Source: Hordeum vulgare subsp. vulgare
Taxonomy: Eukaryota > Streptophyta > Magnoliopsida > Poales > Poaceae
DNA length: 64,000 bases
Reading direction: 5' to 3'
Assembly: GCF_904849725.1 (NCBI RefSeq)
Contig: NC_058522.1
Coordinates: 232,289,084-232,353,083 of the forward strand
The translations under genes and the position numbers were made by a program. Positions 46,030 through 57,764 of the stretch are shown here, one piece after another; the first letter of the stretch is position 1; the number at the start of each line of letters is the position of its first letter. A model generated the notes under the pieces. The model did no database searches. It had not been told where the DNA came from and saw nothing but the letters and a program-made list of their open reading frames with translations.

Positions 46030-47420
46030 ATAGTTGACCTGATTCTGTGCAAAAATGTAAACTTTTGCTCTTAGTCCAGGAATTTTGTAAATTCACTAGA
46101 ATGTGCTTTTGATATGAATTTATTAGACATATTTATATACAAATTTACTGGATTTTCCTAATTTTTTGGATTTTTTAGAGGCAGGGAAGTATGGTTACAT
46201 TACAGATCTTCACAAACTGTTCTGTTTTTAACATATTCTATTTTGCATGCATAGTTTGCTTGTTTTAGTGTTCCCGTAGCTTATATTCAGTGATATAAAT
46301 TATGGGAATATTAGAATATAGTAGGTATAATGTGGGAACAATTATGAATCTTGTCTTGACAGTACCTAAGTGAATGATCATTATTAATTATACTAACCCA
46401 TCTCACGAAGTTCCGTTAAGATTTGTGTGATTGAAGTTTTCAAGTTTTTGGTGAGCTAACGATATGATGAGAATAAGGACTGAGAAGAACCTAACCTTGG
46501 GGATACCCAAGACACCCCCAAGGTAATATCCAAGGAATACTCAAGCTCCTAAGCTTGGGGATGTTCCGGAATGCATCCCCTCTTTCGTCTTCAACATTAT
46601 CGGTATATCTTACTTGGAGCTATATTGTTATTCGTGACATAATATGAGTTTTGCTTGGTGCATCATTTTATTTTGATGTTCTCTGTTAGGTGTTATTTAT
46701 AATTTTGTTTTTCAATAAAAAAGTTCCAATAATTGCATTAGGATGCTTGCATTGCATACTTTGATTGGTGTTGTGTAAAAAGACAAACTGGTGTTGTAGT
46801 GTTTTAATTTTCATATTTTACCAGTACGTGGAAAGTTTATGAAATTTCTACAAAGTGTTGTCATATACATTTTATAGCATGTCCTAAAGTTTCATAATTG
46901 TTTGAGTTACAGAAGTACATTGTTTGCATAAATTTCTACAGACTATTCTGATGGACATATTGCTATCATAGTTTTGTTATCTACTTATCCTATAGTTTCT
47001 ATAGCCTATATTGGTAGATATAAATTGTGGAAATGATAGTAAACATTAGATGATGTTGGAAAATTATTGTGCAACTTGTCTTGGCAGTACCTAAATAGTT
47101 GATTTATTATTATGTGCACTTACCTATCTCACGAGTTCTTTTCAAGTTTTGTGTGGATGAAGTTTTTGAGAATAGGTGAAACCGGGATTCAAGAGGATTG
47201 AACAAGATACAAAAGCTCAAGCTTGGGGATGCCCAAGGCACCCGAAGTAAATATTTCAAGAACTCTCAAGCATATAAGTTTGTGGATGCTATGCATCCCA
47301 CCTCTATTCGTCAACTATCGGTTAGCCTATGTTGAGCCTAAATTTTTATTCGTTCACTTGATGCGTCCTATTCTTGGAGTGATATTTTTATTTTGCTTCC
47401 TGCTTAAATAAAATACTCAG
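46030..47420 (+). repeat. Diverged internal tandem duplication in Athila-group element
   Basis: Two units of roughly 650-700 bp (about 46030-46700 and 46790-47400) share landmarks in the same order: CTTGTCTTGRCAGTACCTAA, then CCTATCTCACGA or CCATCTCACGA, then AAGCTTGGGGATG, then CATCCC-CCTCT near TCGTC and ATCGGT. The copies have diverged a great deal. Confidence 0.6.
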
Positions 47421-47440
47421 ATCTGAAAATCTTTATTAAG

Positions 47441-47532
47441 AGAGAGAGAGAGGGAGAGAGAGATAGATATAGAGAGAGAGAGGGAGAGAGACATAGAGAG
47501 AGAGAGGGAGAGAGAGAGAGAACGAGAGAGAG
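47441..47532 (+). repeat. (GA)n microsatellite
   Basis: About 90 bp of AGAGAG with periodic GGGAGAG and ATAGATATAG interruptions. It starts where the second copy of the duplicated unit ends. Confidence 0.9.
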
Positions 47533-47670
47533 AAAGTCCTCACATAGCTACTTAAATGTTTGACTACTCATTGATCTTCACTTATATGTTTTGGAGTAGT
47601 TTTGTCATTTACTTTCGTGCTTCACTTATATCCTATGAGTAAATAGTTGAATGAATTTAATATCATAAAT

Positions 47671-47678
<8 letters not shown>

Positions 47679-47707
<29 letters not shown>
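47679..47707 (+). repeat. (AT)n microsatellite
   Basis: Uninterrupted AT run of about 14 units inside the Athila-group interior. Confidence 0.88.
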
Positions 47708-47708
<1 letters not shown>

Positions 47709-49222
47709 TTTATATGCTTATCCCATCGGGAGTATTGACTTCACATATAAGAAGTATAGGTGGTAAAATTTATGGAAAGTTAGCAAACACCGCGTTGGTC
47801 ACTTGAACAATTCATGAAAGAGTATTGAAGGAAGAGAGATCCCACATATAAATATACTATATTGGACATCTTCTATGATTGTGAGGCCCATTAATTATTT
47901 TCAAACTTGAGCAAATTAGTTGAAGTTGGACAAGGAAGACAACTTAAAGAGTTATGTGTGGGTATATTTGCATATATGTTATATTGTTATTGATCCTCCA
48001 ACATGTGGTGCTTCTTTAGAACCTTTTGATAGCCAACACTTTCTACTAACTAGAGATACTACTTGTGCATCCAAACACCCTTAAACCCAAAGTTGTTCCA
48101 TATGAGTCCACCATACCTACCTATATGCGGTATTTACATGCAGTTCCAAGAAAATTTGCATGTGCCAAACTCTAAACCTTCAAATAATATTATGTTTTGT
48201 ATACCCGAATCGCTCAATATAGTGACTAGGGGCTGTCAGTATCTTCCATGCTAGGTCGGTTATTCCCACGATATGTGTTGATTGACTATCATTCACAAGA
48301 AAGCGCCCGGTATTAGGGTTTCCCTGTCCCGAAAAAATGGAAGTAATTAAAAAAAAACTCCCCCGGGAATGTTGTTGGTATGGACGGTGCCCGTGGATTC
48401 GGCTCGCCGTGGAGTGTGATCGATTGGTGGAGGGGGAGTAACTTTACCATTCTATTTGGGAACCGCCTATAATGTATCTAGCATGGAATATACCGAGATC
48501 TCTCGGTTGTTATGTTGACAAGGAAAGCATAACACTCAAGAGTATTATTCATATCTGTTTTAAACTCTCGAGCTCTCGCACATATGCAAATCACTGCTTC
48601 CCACTGCGAAGGGCCAATCTATTTACTTTCATGTTATTTACTATTCATGTTGAGTCAACTTCTTATTCCAAACTTAATGTATTAGTTGGCAAGCATCATG
48701 TGGCGGGGAAAGATCCAAACATATATATCCATTCAAATATATTTGATCATGAATTATTATTATTGACAATTATGTATATGATAAATAAGTTGGGAGGTGA
48801 AACTTTAAGCCCCTATCTTTCTCTGTGTTCGACGGATGCAATTTGCTCTAAAAATATGCTTTGAGTGTTAGCAATCATGCAAGACTATACGATAGTTGAG
48901 TATGTGGAATTTTCTAAATCAAATCTCTTACATAGACCATTCCTGAAAATAAGATGAATTGCAATTGTTTGGTGACTGAAAGCATAGTTTGTTGGTTTTC
49001 AAGAAACTTTATGGCCTACACTTTAACCCGTGAACAACTTGTTACTTCATCATGAGAAGTTTTATGAGATGAGCTTCTGTTTATGATATATAATGATGCT
49101 AAAAAAGTGTTTCGACCTATCATTGATCAAATTTATGCACTATGCAAGCATTCACCCTTCATAAATTACTACTTTTATCATTTACCTACTCGAGGACGAG
49201 CAGGAATTAAGCTTGGGCATGC
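47708..49222 (+). other. 3' non-coding interior of Athila-group element
   Basis: No coding capacity. It contains family landmarks (GGGAACCGCCTATAATGTAT near 48460) and ends with CTCGAGGACGAGCAGGAATT-AAGCTTGGGCATGC (49188-49222), the purine-rich stretch preceding the 3' LTR. The reading frame 48472-48864 has no recognisable motif and is taken as chance. Confidence 0.7.
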
Positions 49223-50859
49223 TGATACGTCTCCAACATATCTATAACTTATGAAGCATTCATGCCATGTTTACAATAATTTTGTATGATTTTGGTATGA
49301 TTTGATTAGAACTAACCCACACTGACGTTGTTTTCAGCAGAACTACCTTGGTGTTGTTTTTGTGCAGAAATAAAGGTTCTCGGAATGGCCTGGAAATTTA
49401 CGGAGAATATTTTTGGAAAATATAGAAAATAATGGAGCAAAAAGATACCGGATAGGAGTCCCGAGGCAGCCACAAGCCACCAGGGTGCCCCCTAGGACAC
49501 GCCCTCTGGCTTGTTGCCCCCTCGGGAGTCCCCTTGATGTGATTCAAACGCCAAGTACTCCTTTAAATCTAGAAACCTCCGAAAAGAAACCTAGATTGGA
49601 AGTTCCGCTGCTAAAAGCCTCCAGAGCTATGAAAATCCAATGGGTATCCCATTCTGGCACCCTTTCGGAGGGGAAAACCATCACCGAAGGCCATCTTCAT
49701 CATCCCGGTGGTCTCCATGACGAGGAGTGAGTAGTTCACCCTCGGGGCTGAGGGTATGTATCAGTAGCTATGCGTTTGATATCTCTCTCTCTCTCTCTCT
49801 TGTTCTTGAGATGGTATGATCTTGATGTATTGCGAGGATTATTAATATAGATGAATCATATGGAGTTTCCTTCTCTCTATCTTCTTGTGATGAATTAAGT
49901 TTTCGCTTTGAGGTTTTCTTATCGGATTGAGTCTTTAAGGATTTGAGAACACTTGATGTATGTCTTGCGATGGGATATCCTCGTAACAATGGGGTGTTCT
50001 ACTGATCCACTTGATGTATGTTTTGGTGATCAACTTGCGGGTTCCATGACCTTGGGAATCTATGCATAGGGGTTCGCACATGTTTTTGTCTTGACTCTTC
50101 GGTAGAAACTTTGGGGCACTCTTTGAAGTTCTTTGTGTTGGATTGAACATGTTGAATCTGAAATTGTGTGATGCATATCGTATAATCAAGCCCATCGGTA
50201 CTTGTGGTGACATTGGAGTATCTAGGTGATATTAGGGTTTTGGTTGATGTGTATCTGAATGTGTTATTACAGTACAAACTCTAGGGTTGTTCGTGACACT
50301 TATAGGGATAGCTCATAAGATTGATCAGAAAAGATAACTTTGAGGTGGTTTCGTACCCTACAATAATTTACTCGTTTGTTTTCCGCTATTTGTGACTTTC
50401 GAGTGAACTCGTTGTCGCACGTGAGGGATTTATATATGATTCAACTACGTTAGTATTGTTGACAGAACTTGCACTATTAAAAGTATGAACCCTAGGCCTT
50501 GTTTCTAAGCATTGCAATACCGTTGGTGCTCACTTTTACTATTTTTTACCTTGCTGTTTTTATATTTTCAGATTACAAAAACCTATATCTACCATCCATA
50601 TTACACTTTTATCACCATCTCTTCGCCGAACTAGTGCACCTATACAATCTACGATTGTATTGGGTGTGTTGGGGACACAAGAGACTCTTTGTTGTTTGAT
50701 TGCAGGGTTGCTTGAGAGAGACCATCTTCATCTTACGCTTCCCACGGATTGATAAACCTTAGGTCATCAACTTGAGGGAAATTTGCTACTGCCCTACAAA
50801 ACTCTGCGCTTTGATGCCCAACACGAGTCTACAAGAAGAAGGTTGTGTAGTAGACATCA
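49223..50859 (+). repeat. Athila-group 3' LTR
   Basis: 1,637 bp, TGATACGTCTCC to GTAGTAGACATCA. It includes a CT microsatellite near 49780-49800 and two copies of an ACTTGATGTATG motif. The same family supplies the fragment at 1-493. No target duplication can be tested because the 5' LTR end is missing. Confidence 0.87.
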
Positions 50860-51088
50860 ACCGGCTCAACACACACTTGGCTTAACAGCCTGCCGGTTGG
50901 TAGCATCAATGTGTGGGTGTATTCGAAGAAGCCTTCGTCCGCAAATTCACCAGCATCTACAAGCATCCCTGTCGTCCCCATGAGCTGGACATGTGCATCT
51001 AGGCGGAGCAGGAGCCCCTCCACGACTACCTCATGCGCCGGATCGAACTATGCAACTCGTGCAAAGGAGTGCATCAGGTTCAAGTGTA
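50860..51088 (+). pseudogene. gag: Gypsy gag relic, part 1
   Basis: From about 50925 one frame reads EEAFVRKFTSIYKHPCRPHE, then a TAG at 51000-51002, then AEQEPLHDYLMRRIEL. EPLHDYLMRR is the characteristic gag segment of Tat-like and related gypsy elements. It breaks off at 51088 and continues at 52600. The position after the split LTR and primer-binding site suggests it belongs to that gypsy element. Confidence 0.7.
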
Positions 51089-51887
51089 TGATCGAAAGTA
51101 TGTCTAGAGGGGGGGGGTGATTAGACTACTTGACAAGATAAAAACTTAGCCTTTTCACAATTTTAGCTGTGGGTCAGTTTTAGCAATTATTGCAAGTCAA
51201 GTACACCCTACACATGCAGTTCTAAGAGTATAGCAGCGGGATGTAAAACATGCAAGTGTAAAGTAAAGGAGTAAGGTAGGGAGATCTAACGCATGAAGTT
51301 GACACGGTGATTTTTGGCATGGTTCCGATAGGTGGCACTATCATACGTCCATGTTAGTGGAGACTTTAACCCACGGAGGGTAACGGCTGCGAGAATCCAT
51401 GGAGGGCTCCACCCACAAGGAGTCCATAAACAAGTGGCCTTGTCTGTTCCACCACGGCTTCCGTCCAAGAAGGACTAGCCTCACTCAAGGTAGATCTTCA
51501 CGAAGTAGGCGATCTCTTTACCCTTACAAATATCTTGGTTCAACTCCACAACACAAAGTAGGAGGCTCCCAAGCGACACCTAACCAATCTAGGTGGCACC
51601 ACCCTCCAAAAGGTAATGGTTGTGGTAGAATGATGAACTCCTTGCTCTTGTGCTTCTAAAGATAGTCTCCTCGACACACAATCACTCTCTCCCAAAATAG
51701 GCATGGGTAGGAGAGGTTGATTTGGTGGAAAGGAACTTGGGGAGGCTAGAGATCAAGTTTCAAATGATTGGATTGGAATATCTTGATATCAGCACATGAG
51801 TAGGTGGCTCTCTCTCAGAAAAATGGATCTGGAAATGAAGTGTGTGTTCTGAGTGCTTCTCCCATGAATGAGAGGTGGGTGGAGGGG

Positions 51888-51895
51888 TATATATA
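51888..51895 (-). promoter_or_regulatory. TATA box of solo-LTR-like block
   Basis: TATATATA, downstream of the near-palindrome array when read on the minus strand. Confidence 0.55.
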
Positions 51896-51937
51896 GGCAC
51901 TCCCCAAAATCCAACCGTTACACCTAAAGTGACCAAC

Positions 51938-52241
51938 TCGGTGACACCGAAGTCATGAACTCGATGGTACTAACTTGCACTAAAGGCTACAACTTTTGAA
52001 TCTCGGTGGAACCGATATACACAACTGAGTGACACCGAAAAGGTGGCTAATAATTAGATGACACAACTCGGTGACACCGATACCCAAACTCGGAAATTTT
52101 GATTTGTGTACCGAGGCAACATTGGTCACCTAAACTCGATAGCACGACACAGTTTTAGTTACACCGATTCGGTGGCTTTGGCTAGGGTTATGATTGGGAT
52201 GAAAATCGGTAGGGCTGAATTGAGAAACTTGGTGGCACCGA
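51938..52241 (-). repeat. TCGGTG-N-CACCGA near-palindrome array
   Basis: Copies at 51938-51950, 52003-52015, 52026-52038, 52068-52080 and 52229-52241, plus partial ones. The best copies read TCGGTGACACCGA, palindromic apart from the central base. Spacing is irregular here. Confidence 0.75.
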
Positions 52242-52599
52242 TTCTGTGTATGTGGCTTTGGACAGAATGGTTATGTGGGAAAATGACTGAGTATTTTTGG
52301 TGGCTATCTCTAAGCACTTGAGCAAGCGGTTCATTTTACCTCACCCCATTTTAATAGTTTTGTCTTTCCTATGGACTCAAAAGTGATTTCTCACAAATAT
52401 AAAATGAAGAGTCTTCTAGCTTGAAGCTTGCGCCAATCTTATTCCTTTCTTCCATCAAGGGGCATCTCCACATAAGCCTTTAGCCAATGCATCTTTTGAA
52501 CTTTTCTGAAATGTACTTGGATAAACATACTAGTCCAATGATGCATATGTTGTGATCAATTATCAAAACCACCTTAGGGAGCAATTGTGCTTTCATTAG

Positions 52600-52937
52600 G
52601 CCATCCAGTATTTCATCGAGGGCAGCCGAGACGGCACCCTCGTCAAGCACAAGCTCATGTTCTTGGAGCCGGCCACTCTGGTCGAGCTCATGGCCACGGC
52701 GGACAAGTATGCCATGACCGACTCCGCGATGTGGATCAAGGTCACAACAATCGGCAAGGCTATCATGCTGCCGGCTACACCGCGGCCGGTTGTCGACAAC
52801 CGGGGGTAGCAGAACAACAAGTAGAAATCCGACCAGCCGGATCCTCGGTACGGGAGCAAGCAGGTCGCCACCATAGAGGAAGAGCGGTCATTTGCCCACG
52901 CCACCAACCAGCGCCAGCACGGCGGCAAAGGCACCTG
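52600..52937 (+). pseudogene. gag: Gypsy gag relic, part 2
   Basis: Continues the interrupted gag: AIQYFIEGSRDGTLVKHKLM, FLEPATLVELMATADKYAM, then TAG and TAG codons in the basic linker (DNRG, QNNK), then PDPRYGSKQV. It ends at 52937 where TGTAACACCC begins a giant LTR. The reading frame matches part 1 by domain order. Stops are TAG, as expected from decayed CAG codons. Confidence 0.72.
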
Positions 52938-53674
52938 TGTAACACCCTTTATTTAAATCTCCTCACTGATTTGACTTATCTCAAAAGTTAGGCGCATTAG
53001 AATTTTTATGAATTCTTGTGATGCTTGATGTGATGTTTGCTTGCTTGCCTATTGCTTGCGTTTGAATCTAATGTTCCTGCCACTCTCCAAACTCACCTCC
53101 TTGATCCAAGCCCTTGCCTAATGATCATGCCATGTGTGTAGGACCAAAAAACTATTTTTACTAAACATTATTTTCACCAAAGAGCATTTCCTTGATTAAG
53201 CTTTCAAAAACCCCAGAGTTGGGATTTGTACCACAACTCCTCAAATTAGGGGATTTATTTTACACAAATTATTTTATTTAAAACCCATTATAAAAATGGA
53301 TTCCCAAAACCACAATATTATTATTTTAAAAGTTATTTTACCATTTTATTTAAATTCCCTACTTTGAGGCCTGAAATGGTCCCTTATGAAGGAAAGTTAT
53401 TTTTATTGCTTTCAAAATATTTGAGAAAATTTAGGGAAACTCAGTGGGCATGTATATTCCATATATATGAGTTTCAACACATGGTCATGTTCAAAATATT
53501 GTGAAAACTCTTCAAAACCCTTCCTGCCTATTTCAAGCTTTTGGAATATTTCTATAAGAAATATTCTCAATAAATTCCTGTAAAATTCAAGATAACACAT
53601 ATGATATATGTGATTCTATTACCAAGATTCATATCAATCCAAGTTTATATGATTCCCCTAAATATTCTAAAACC
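52938..53674 (+). repeat. Giant LTR, left part
   Basis: AT-rich sequence from TGTAACACCC to the Angela LTR fragment. No gene is seen. The right limit is approximate, set where Angela similarity (CGACAATGGCCGAAATC) begins. Confidence 0.65.
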
Positions 53675-54709
53675 CTATCGACAATGGCCGAAATCTTTCC
53701 AGAAACCAAATGCAACAATCCTATATATCAATATTTGTCTTCGGACCATTCCGGAAATCCTCGTGACGTCCGGGATCTCATCCGAGACTCTGAACAAAAC
53801 TTTGGGCACCAGCACCTATAACTTATCTATACCAAAACGTCACCGAACCTTAAGTGTGCAGACCCTGCGGGTTCGAGAACTATGCACACATGACTTGAGA
53901 CACTCCCCGATCAATATCCAATAGACGGACCTGGATGCAAATATTGGATCCTACATATTCTACGAAGATCTTATTGGTTGAACCTCTATGTGATGGATTC
54001 AAACAATCCCGTATATCATTCCCTTTGTCCTTCGGTATGTTACTTGCCCGAGATTTGATCGTCGGTATCCCCATACCTATTTCAATCTCGTTACCGGTAA
54101 GTCTCTTTACTCGTTCCGTAATACAAGATCCCGTGACTAACTCTTTAGTCACATTGCTTGCAAGGCTTGTATGTGATGTTGTATTATCGAGTGGGCCCCG
54201 AGATACCTCTGTGTCACACGGGTGACAAATCCCAGTCTTGATCCATGCTAACTCAACAAACACCTTTGGATATACCCATAAAGCACCTTTATAGTCACCC
54301 AGTAATGTTGCGGCGTTTTATACACACAAGGCATTTCTCCGGTGTCAGTGAGTTACATGATCTCATGGTCATAACAATGAATACTTGACATGCAGAAAAC
54401 AATAGCAAAAAAATGACATGATCACATGCTACATTTATAGTTTGGGTATTGTCCATCACATCATTCTCCTAATGATGTGATCCCGTCATCAAGTGAAAAC
54501 ACTTTTCTATGGTTAGGAAGCCTTAACCATCCTTGATCAACAGGCTAGTCAACTAGAGGCTTACTAGGGACATATTTTTGTCTATATATTCACACATGTA
54601 TTTATGTTTTCATTCAATACAATTATAGCATGGATAATAAATGATTATCTTGAAACATGAAATATAATAATAACTATATTATTATTGCCTCTAGGGCATA
54701 TTTCCAACA
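53675..54709 (-). repeat. Angela/BARE1-type LTR fragment
   Basis: Reverse complement of the first kilobase of the LTR at 20321, ending in CATATTTCCAACA at 54709. It shares landmarks such as GCAAGGCTTGTATGTGATGT and CGAGTGGGCCCCGAGATAC. The remainder of the LTR is missing at 53675, so it is truncated. It separates the giant LTR from the CACTA element. Confidence 0.87.
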
Positions 54710-54780
54710 AGAATATGGAACGGCAGATCCGCGGGCACCTCCGTCAAGTGTTAACGGCAGCCTGCTGGGCCCACAGACCC

Positions 54781-55042
54781 TTTGCCGTCTGCCCTGCCCC
54801 CCCTTTGTCGTGTGCCATGCTTGTGGGCAGACGGCAAAGGGTGGCACCCAGCCCCTTCCGTTGGAGCCTTTGCCGTCTGCCCTTTTCCCCTTTGTCGTCT
54901 GCCATGTTTGTGGGCAGACGGCAAAAGGGGGCACCCAGTTTGCTTCAACACGGGCAGTTTGCGTCCGTTGCCGTCCGTTGTGGCCCCTTTGCCGTCGTGG
55001 GCAGTCGGCAAAGGTTGTTCGTGGGCAGACGGCAAAGGCTCC
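54781..55042. repeat. CACTA subterminal inverted repeats, left
   Basis: At least four hairpin-forming pairs of TTTGCCGTCTGCC and GGCAGACGGCAAA with short loops. Such repeats are known transposase-binding sites in CACTA elements. The reading frames across them are by-products. Confidence 0.8.
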
Positions 55043-55479
55043 AAGCTGCCCCTGTCTATTTTATTTTTTATAATATCCTGCATTTTTCACACAAATCAGG
55101 GACATATATTTGACAGTTTCATCCATAATACATAATATATATTTGACAGTTTCATCCATAATCCATAATACATAATATATTTCACACAAACTGCCCCATA
55201 CTAATAACCATATTAAAATAAGTTTCATCCATAATACATACATATTATGCATGTTCAATCCGTACCAAACCATATATTACACTAGTTTCATCCATACATA
55301 CAAAGTTTCATATCCATGTACTACAATAGTTTCAATCCAAGCTTCCGTGAAGCCATTTTAGAAGAAACCATATTGAAGCACTCCATCAATATAATCCAAG
55401 CTTCCGTGATGTGAATGTAATCCACAAAATGGGAAATAAGTAAGTCAGAAGAAGAACACTAGATGAAGAGGAGAAGTAT

Positions 55480-56735
55480 AGGTCATTTCAGAGCTAATTT
55501 AGCTTACTACATCATTTAGGACGAAACTAAGCTATGTATATGTCATTATGGAGCTACTTAGGTAAAAATAGGTCATTTTGGAGCTAACTAAGCTAATCAT
55601 GTCATTAGGTGGAAGCCAAGCTAAGTACATGTCATTTTGGAGCTACTTAGGTAAAAATAGGTCATTTTGGAGCAAACTATGCTTATTAAGCCATTTTGTA
55701 GCTAGCTAAGCTAATTATAGGCCATTTAATAGCTAAGTTAGGGGGAATAGATCATCCTGGAGCTATGTAAGCATATTATGTCATTTAGGAGAGAAGTTAG
55801 CTAAGTATAGGTCATTTTTTATTAAATAGGCCATTTTGGAGCTAACTAAGTTAATTATGTCATTTAGGTGGAAGCCAAGCTAACTATAGGTCATTCTAGA
55901 GCTAACCTGGGTAAAATATGTCATTTTGGAGCTAACTATTCTTATTAAGCCATTTTGGAGCTAGCTAAGCTAATTATAGGCCATTTAATAGCTAAGTTAG
56001 GGGGAATAGGTCATCTTGGAGCTACGTAAGCCTGATTATGTCATTTAGGAGAGAACTTAGCTAAGTTTAGTTCATTTTTTATTAAATAGGCCATTTTGGC
56101 GCTAACTAAGATTATTATGTCATTTAGGTGGAAGCCAAGCTAAGTATATGTGTAGAGCCAACTTGGGTAAAATATGTCATTTTGGAGCTAACTATGCTTA
56201 TTAAGCCATTTTGGACCTAGCTAAGCTAATTATAGGCCATTTAATAGCTAAGTTAGGGGGAATAGGTCATCTTGGAGCTATGTAAGCCTTATTATGTCAT
56301 TTAGGAGAGAACTTAGCTAAGTATAAGTAATTTATTTTTATTAAATAGGCCATTTTGGAGCTAACTAAGCTAATTATGTCATTTAGGTGGAAGCCAAGCT
56401 TAGTATAGGTCATTCTAGAGCTAACTTGGGTAAAATATGTCATTTTGGAGCTAACCATGCTTATTAAGCCATTTTGGAGCTAGCTAAGCTAATTATAGGC
56501 CATTTAATAGCTAAGTTAGGGGGAATAGGTCATCTTGGAGCAACATAAGCCTTATTATGCTATTTGGGAGAGAACTTAGCTAAGTATATGTCATTTTTTA
56601 TTAAATAGGCCATTTTGGAGCTAACTAAGCTAATTATGTCATTTAGGTGGAAGCCAAGCTAAGTATAGGTCATTCTAGAGCTAACTTGGGTAAAATATGT
56701 CATTTTGGAGCTTACTATGCATATTATAGGGTCGG
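55480..56735 (+). repeat. 260-bp tandem repeats inside CACTA
   Basis: Nearly five units. The landmark GGAAGCCAAG begins at 55611, 55870, 56130, 56389 and 56649, so the period is 259-260 bp. Each unit is itself made of shorter variants of GTCATTTTGGAGCTAACTA every 30-65 bp. There is no open reading frame across it. Confidence 0.93.
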
Positions 56736-56835
56736 TGGTCAGTGGCATCGGGGGTCGGGGGTCGATGGTCAATGGCGTCGGGGGTCGAGGGTCGAGAGTC
56801 AGTGGCGTCAGGCGTCGGGGGTCGAGGGTTAGTGC
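56735..56835 (+). repeat. GTCGGGGGTCGAGG minisatellite
   Basis: About 100 bp of imperfect GGGGGTCGAGGGTC and AGTGGCGTC units directly after the 260-bp array. Confidence 0.8.
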
Positions 56836-56849
56836 CGGGGTGCCAGGGT

Positions 56850-57080
56850 TCCTTTTTCCTCTTCTTTCTTCTTCTCCTCTCTCCTCCTTTTCTTTTTCTA
56901 TTTCTTCTTCTTCTTCTTCTTGATCATCATCTTCTTCTTGTTATTCTTCTTCCTTTTTCTCCTCCTCCTCTTCTTCTTTCTTTTCTCTTTCTCCTCCTCT
57001 CCTCTTTCTTCTTCTTCTTCTTCTTCTTCTTCTTCTTCTTTTTTCTTCTAGTTTTTTCTTCTCTAATTTTCTTCTAACTT
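56850..57080 (+). repeat. Polypyrimidine tract
   Basis: About 230 bp almost entirely C and T, dominated by CTT repeats. It translates as poly-Ser, Leu or Phe by chance. Confidence 0.9.
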
Positions 57081-57339
57081 TTTTCTTTTCCATCTATTTT
57101 TTATTTTATATCTCCTTCTTTATACCTAATAAACTACCTATCTAATTTAACAGAAAAAACTAACTATCTAATTTAAAAGAAAAAAGATAAAATAAACTAA
57201 CTATCTAATTTAACAGAAAAACAGAAAATAAACTAACTATCTAAATTAACTGTCCAATTTGAAAGAAAAAAAAACTAAAAAATAGGGGTACCGGAGGCAC
57301 TCACCGGAGTTGGGGATGGCCGGGGCGGCCGAAGGAGGC

Positions 57340-57650
57340 GGGAGCTGTGAGGAGCGGATGGTGCCGGGAGCCGGTGAGGGGAGGGGTGTTGTCGGGAGCC
57401 GGTGAGGGGAGGGGGCATCGACGGGAGCCGGTGAGGGGAGGGGGCATCGACGGGAGCCGGTGAGGGGAGGGGGCTGCGCAAGGAGCCGGTGAGGGGAGGG
57501 GGCGGCGACGGGATCCAGTGAGGGGAGGGGGCGGCGCCCGCAGCCGGTGAGAGGCGGGGTGGGGCCGGGAGCCGGTGAGGGGAGGGGCGGCGCAGGGTGC
57601 GGGTGAGGGGAGGGGCGGCGCAGGGGGCGGCACCGGGGGACGGTGGAGGG
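57340..57650 (+). repeat. GC-rich 30-bp minisatellite in CACTA
   Basis: About ten units of GGGAGCCGGTGAGGGGAGGG with variable ends, spaced 29-33 bp. The long proline-rich minus-strand frames (57275-57949) arise from this repeat because a 30-bp period keeps frames open. They are not taken as genes. Confidence 0.87.
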
Positions 57651-57764
57651 GTGACCGGCCGCCGGTGGTGCTGGATCGAGGCGCGCACGTGGGTGGAGAG
57701 AGAGAGAGTGGGGGAGTGGGGTAGTGGAGCGAGGGGCCAGGGGGAACGGCCGTAATAGGCACGT

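Larger units (their letters stand above)
44693..50859 (+). mobile_element. Athila-group gypsy element, 5' LTR truncated, coding region decayed
   Basis: Only the last 195 bp of the 5' LTR remain (to 44888). A primer-binding site, a degenerate 4.3-kb interior, a polypurine-like tract and a full 3' LTR (49223-50859) follow. There is no RT, integrase or complete gag. Motifs such as GCGCTTGTTGGGAGACAACC (about 45895) and CAAGCTTGGGGATG (46552, 47218) are shared with the element at 23872-26937. Confidence 0.82.
51089..52595 (-). repeat. Solo-LTR-like block inserted in gypsy gag
   Basis: 1,507 bp with TGATCGAAAG and GTGCTTTCA ends (TG...CA), interrupting gag. On the minus strand it starts TGAAAGCACAATTGCTCCC, has a near-palindrome array, then a TATA box at 51888-51895, and a GC-moderate transcribed half ending in a poly-C stretch. 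The layout resembles the SIRE-type LTR in this window, but sequence similarity is slight. No clean target duplication was found (GTGTA on the left, TTAGG on the right). Confidence 0.65.

Noticed and set aside
48472..48864. 130-codon ORF in the Athila-group interior
   Set aside because: No recognisable domain, and it lies in the 3' non-coding part of the family.
54657..55135. Cys/Pro-rich ORFs with repeated CHACGQTAKG-like words
   Set aside because: The repeats are CACTA subterminal repeats translated in several frames.
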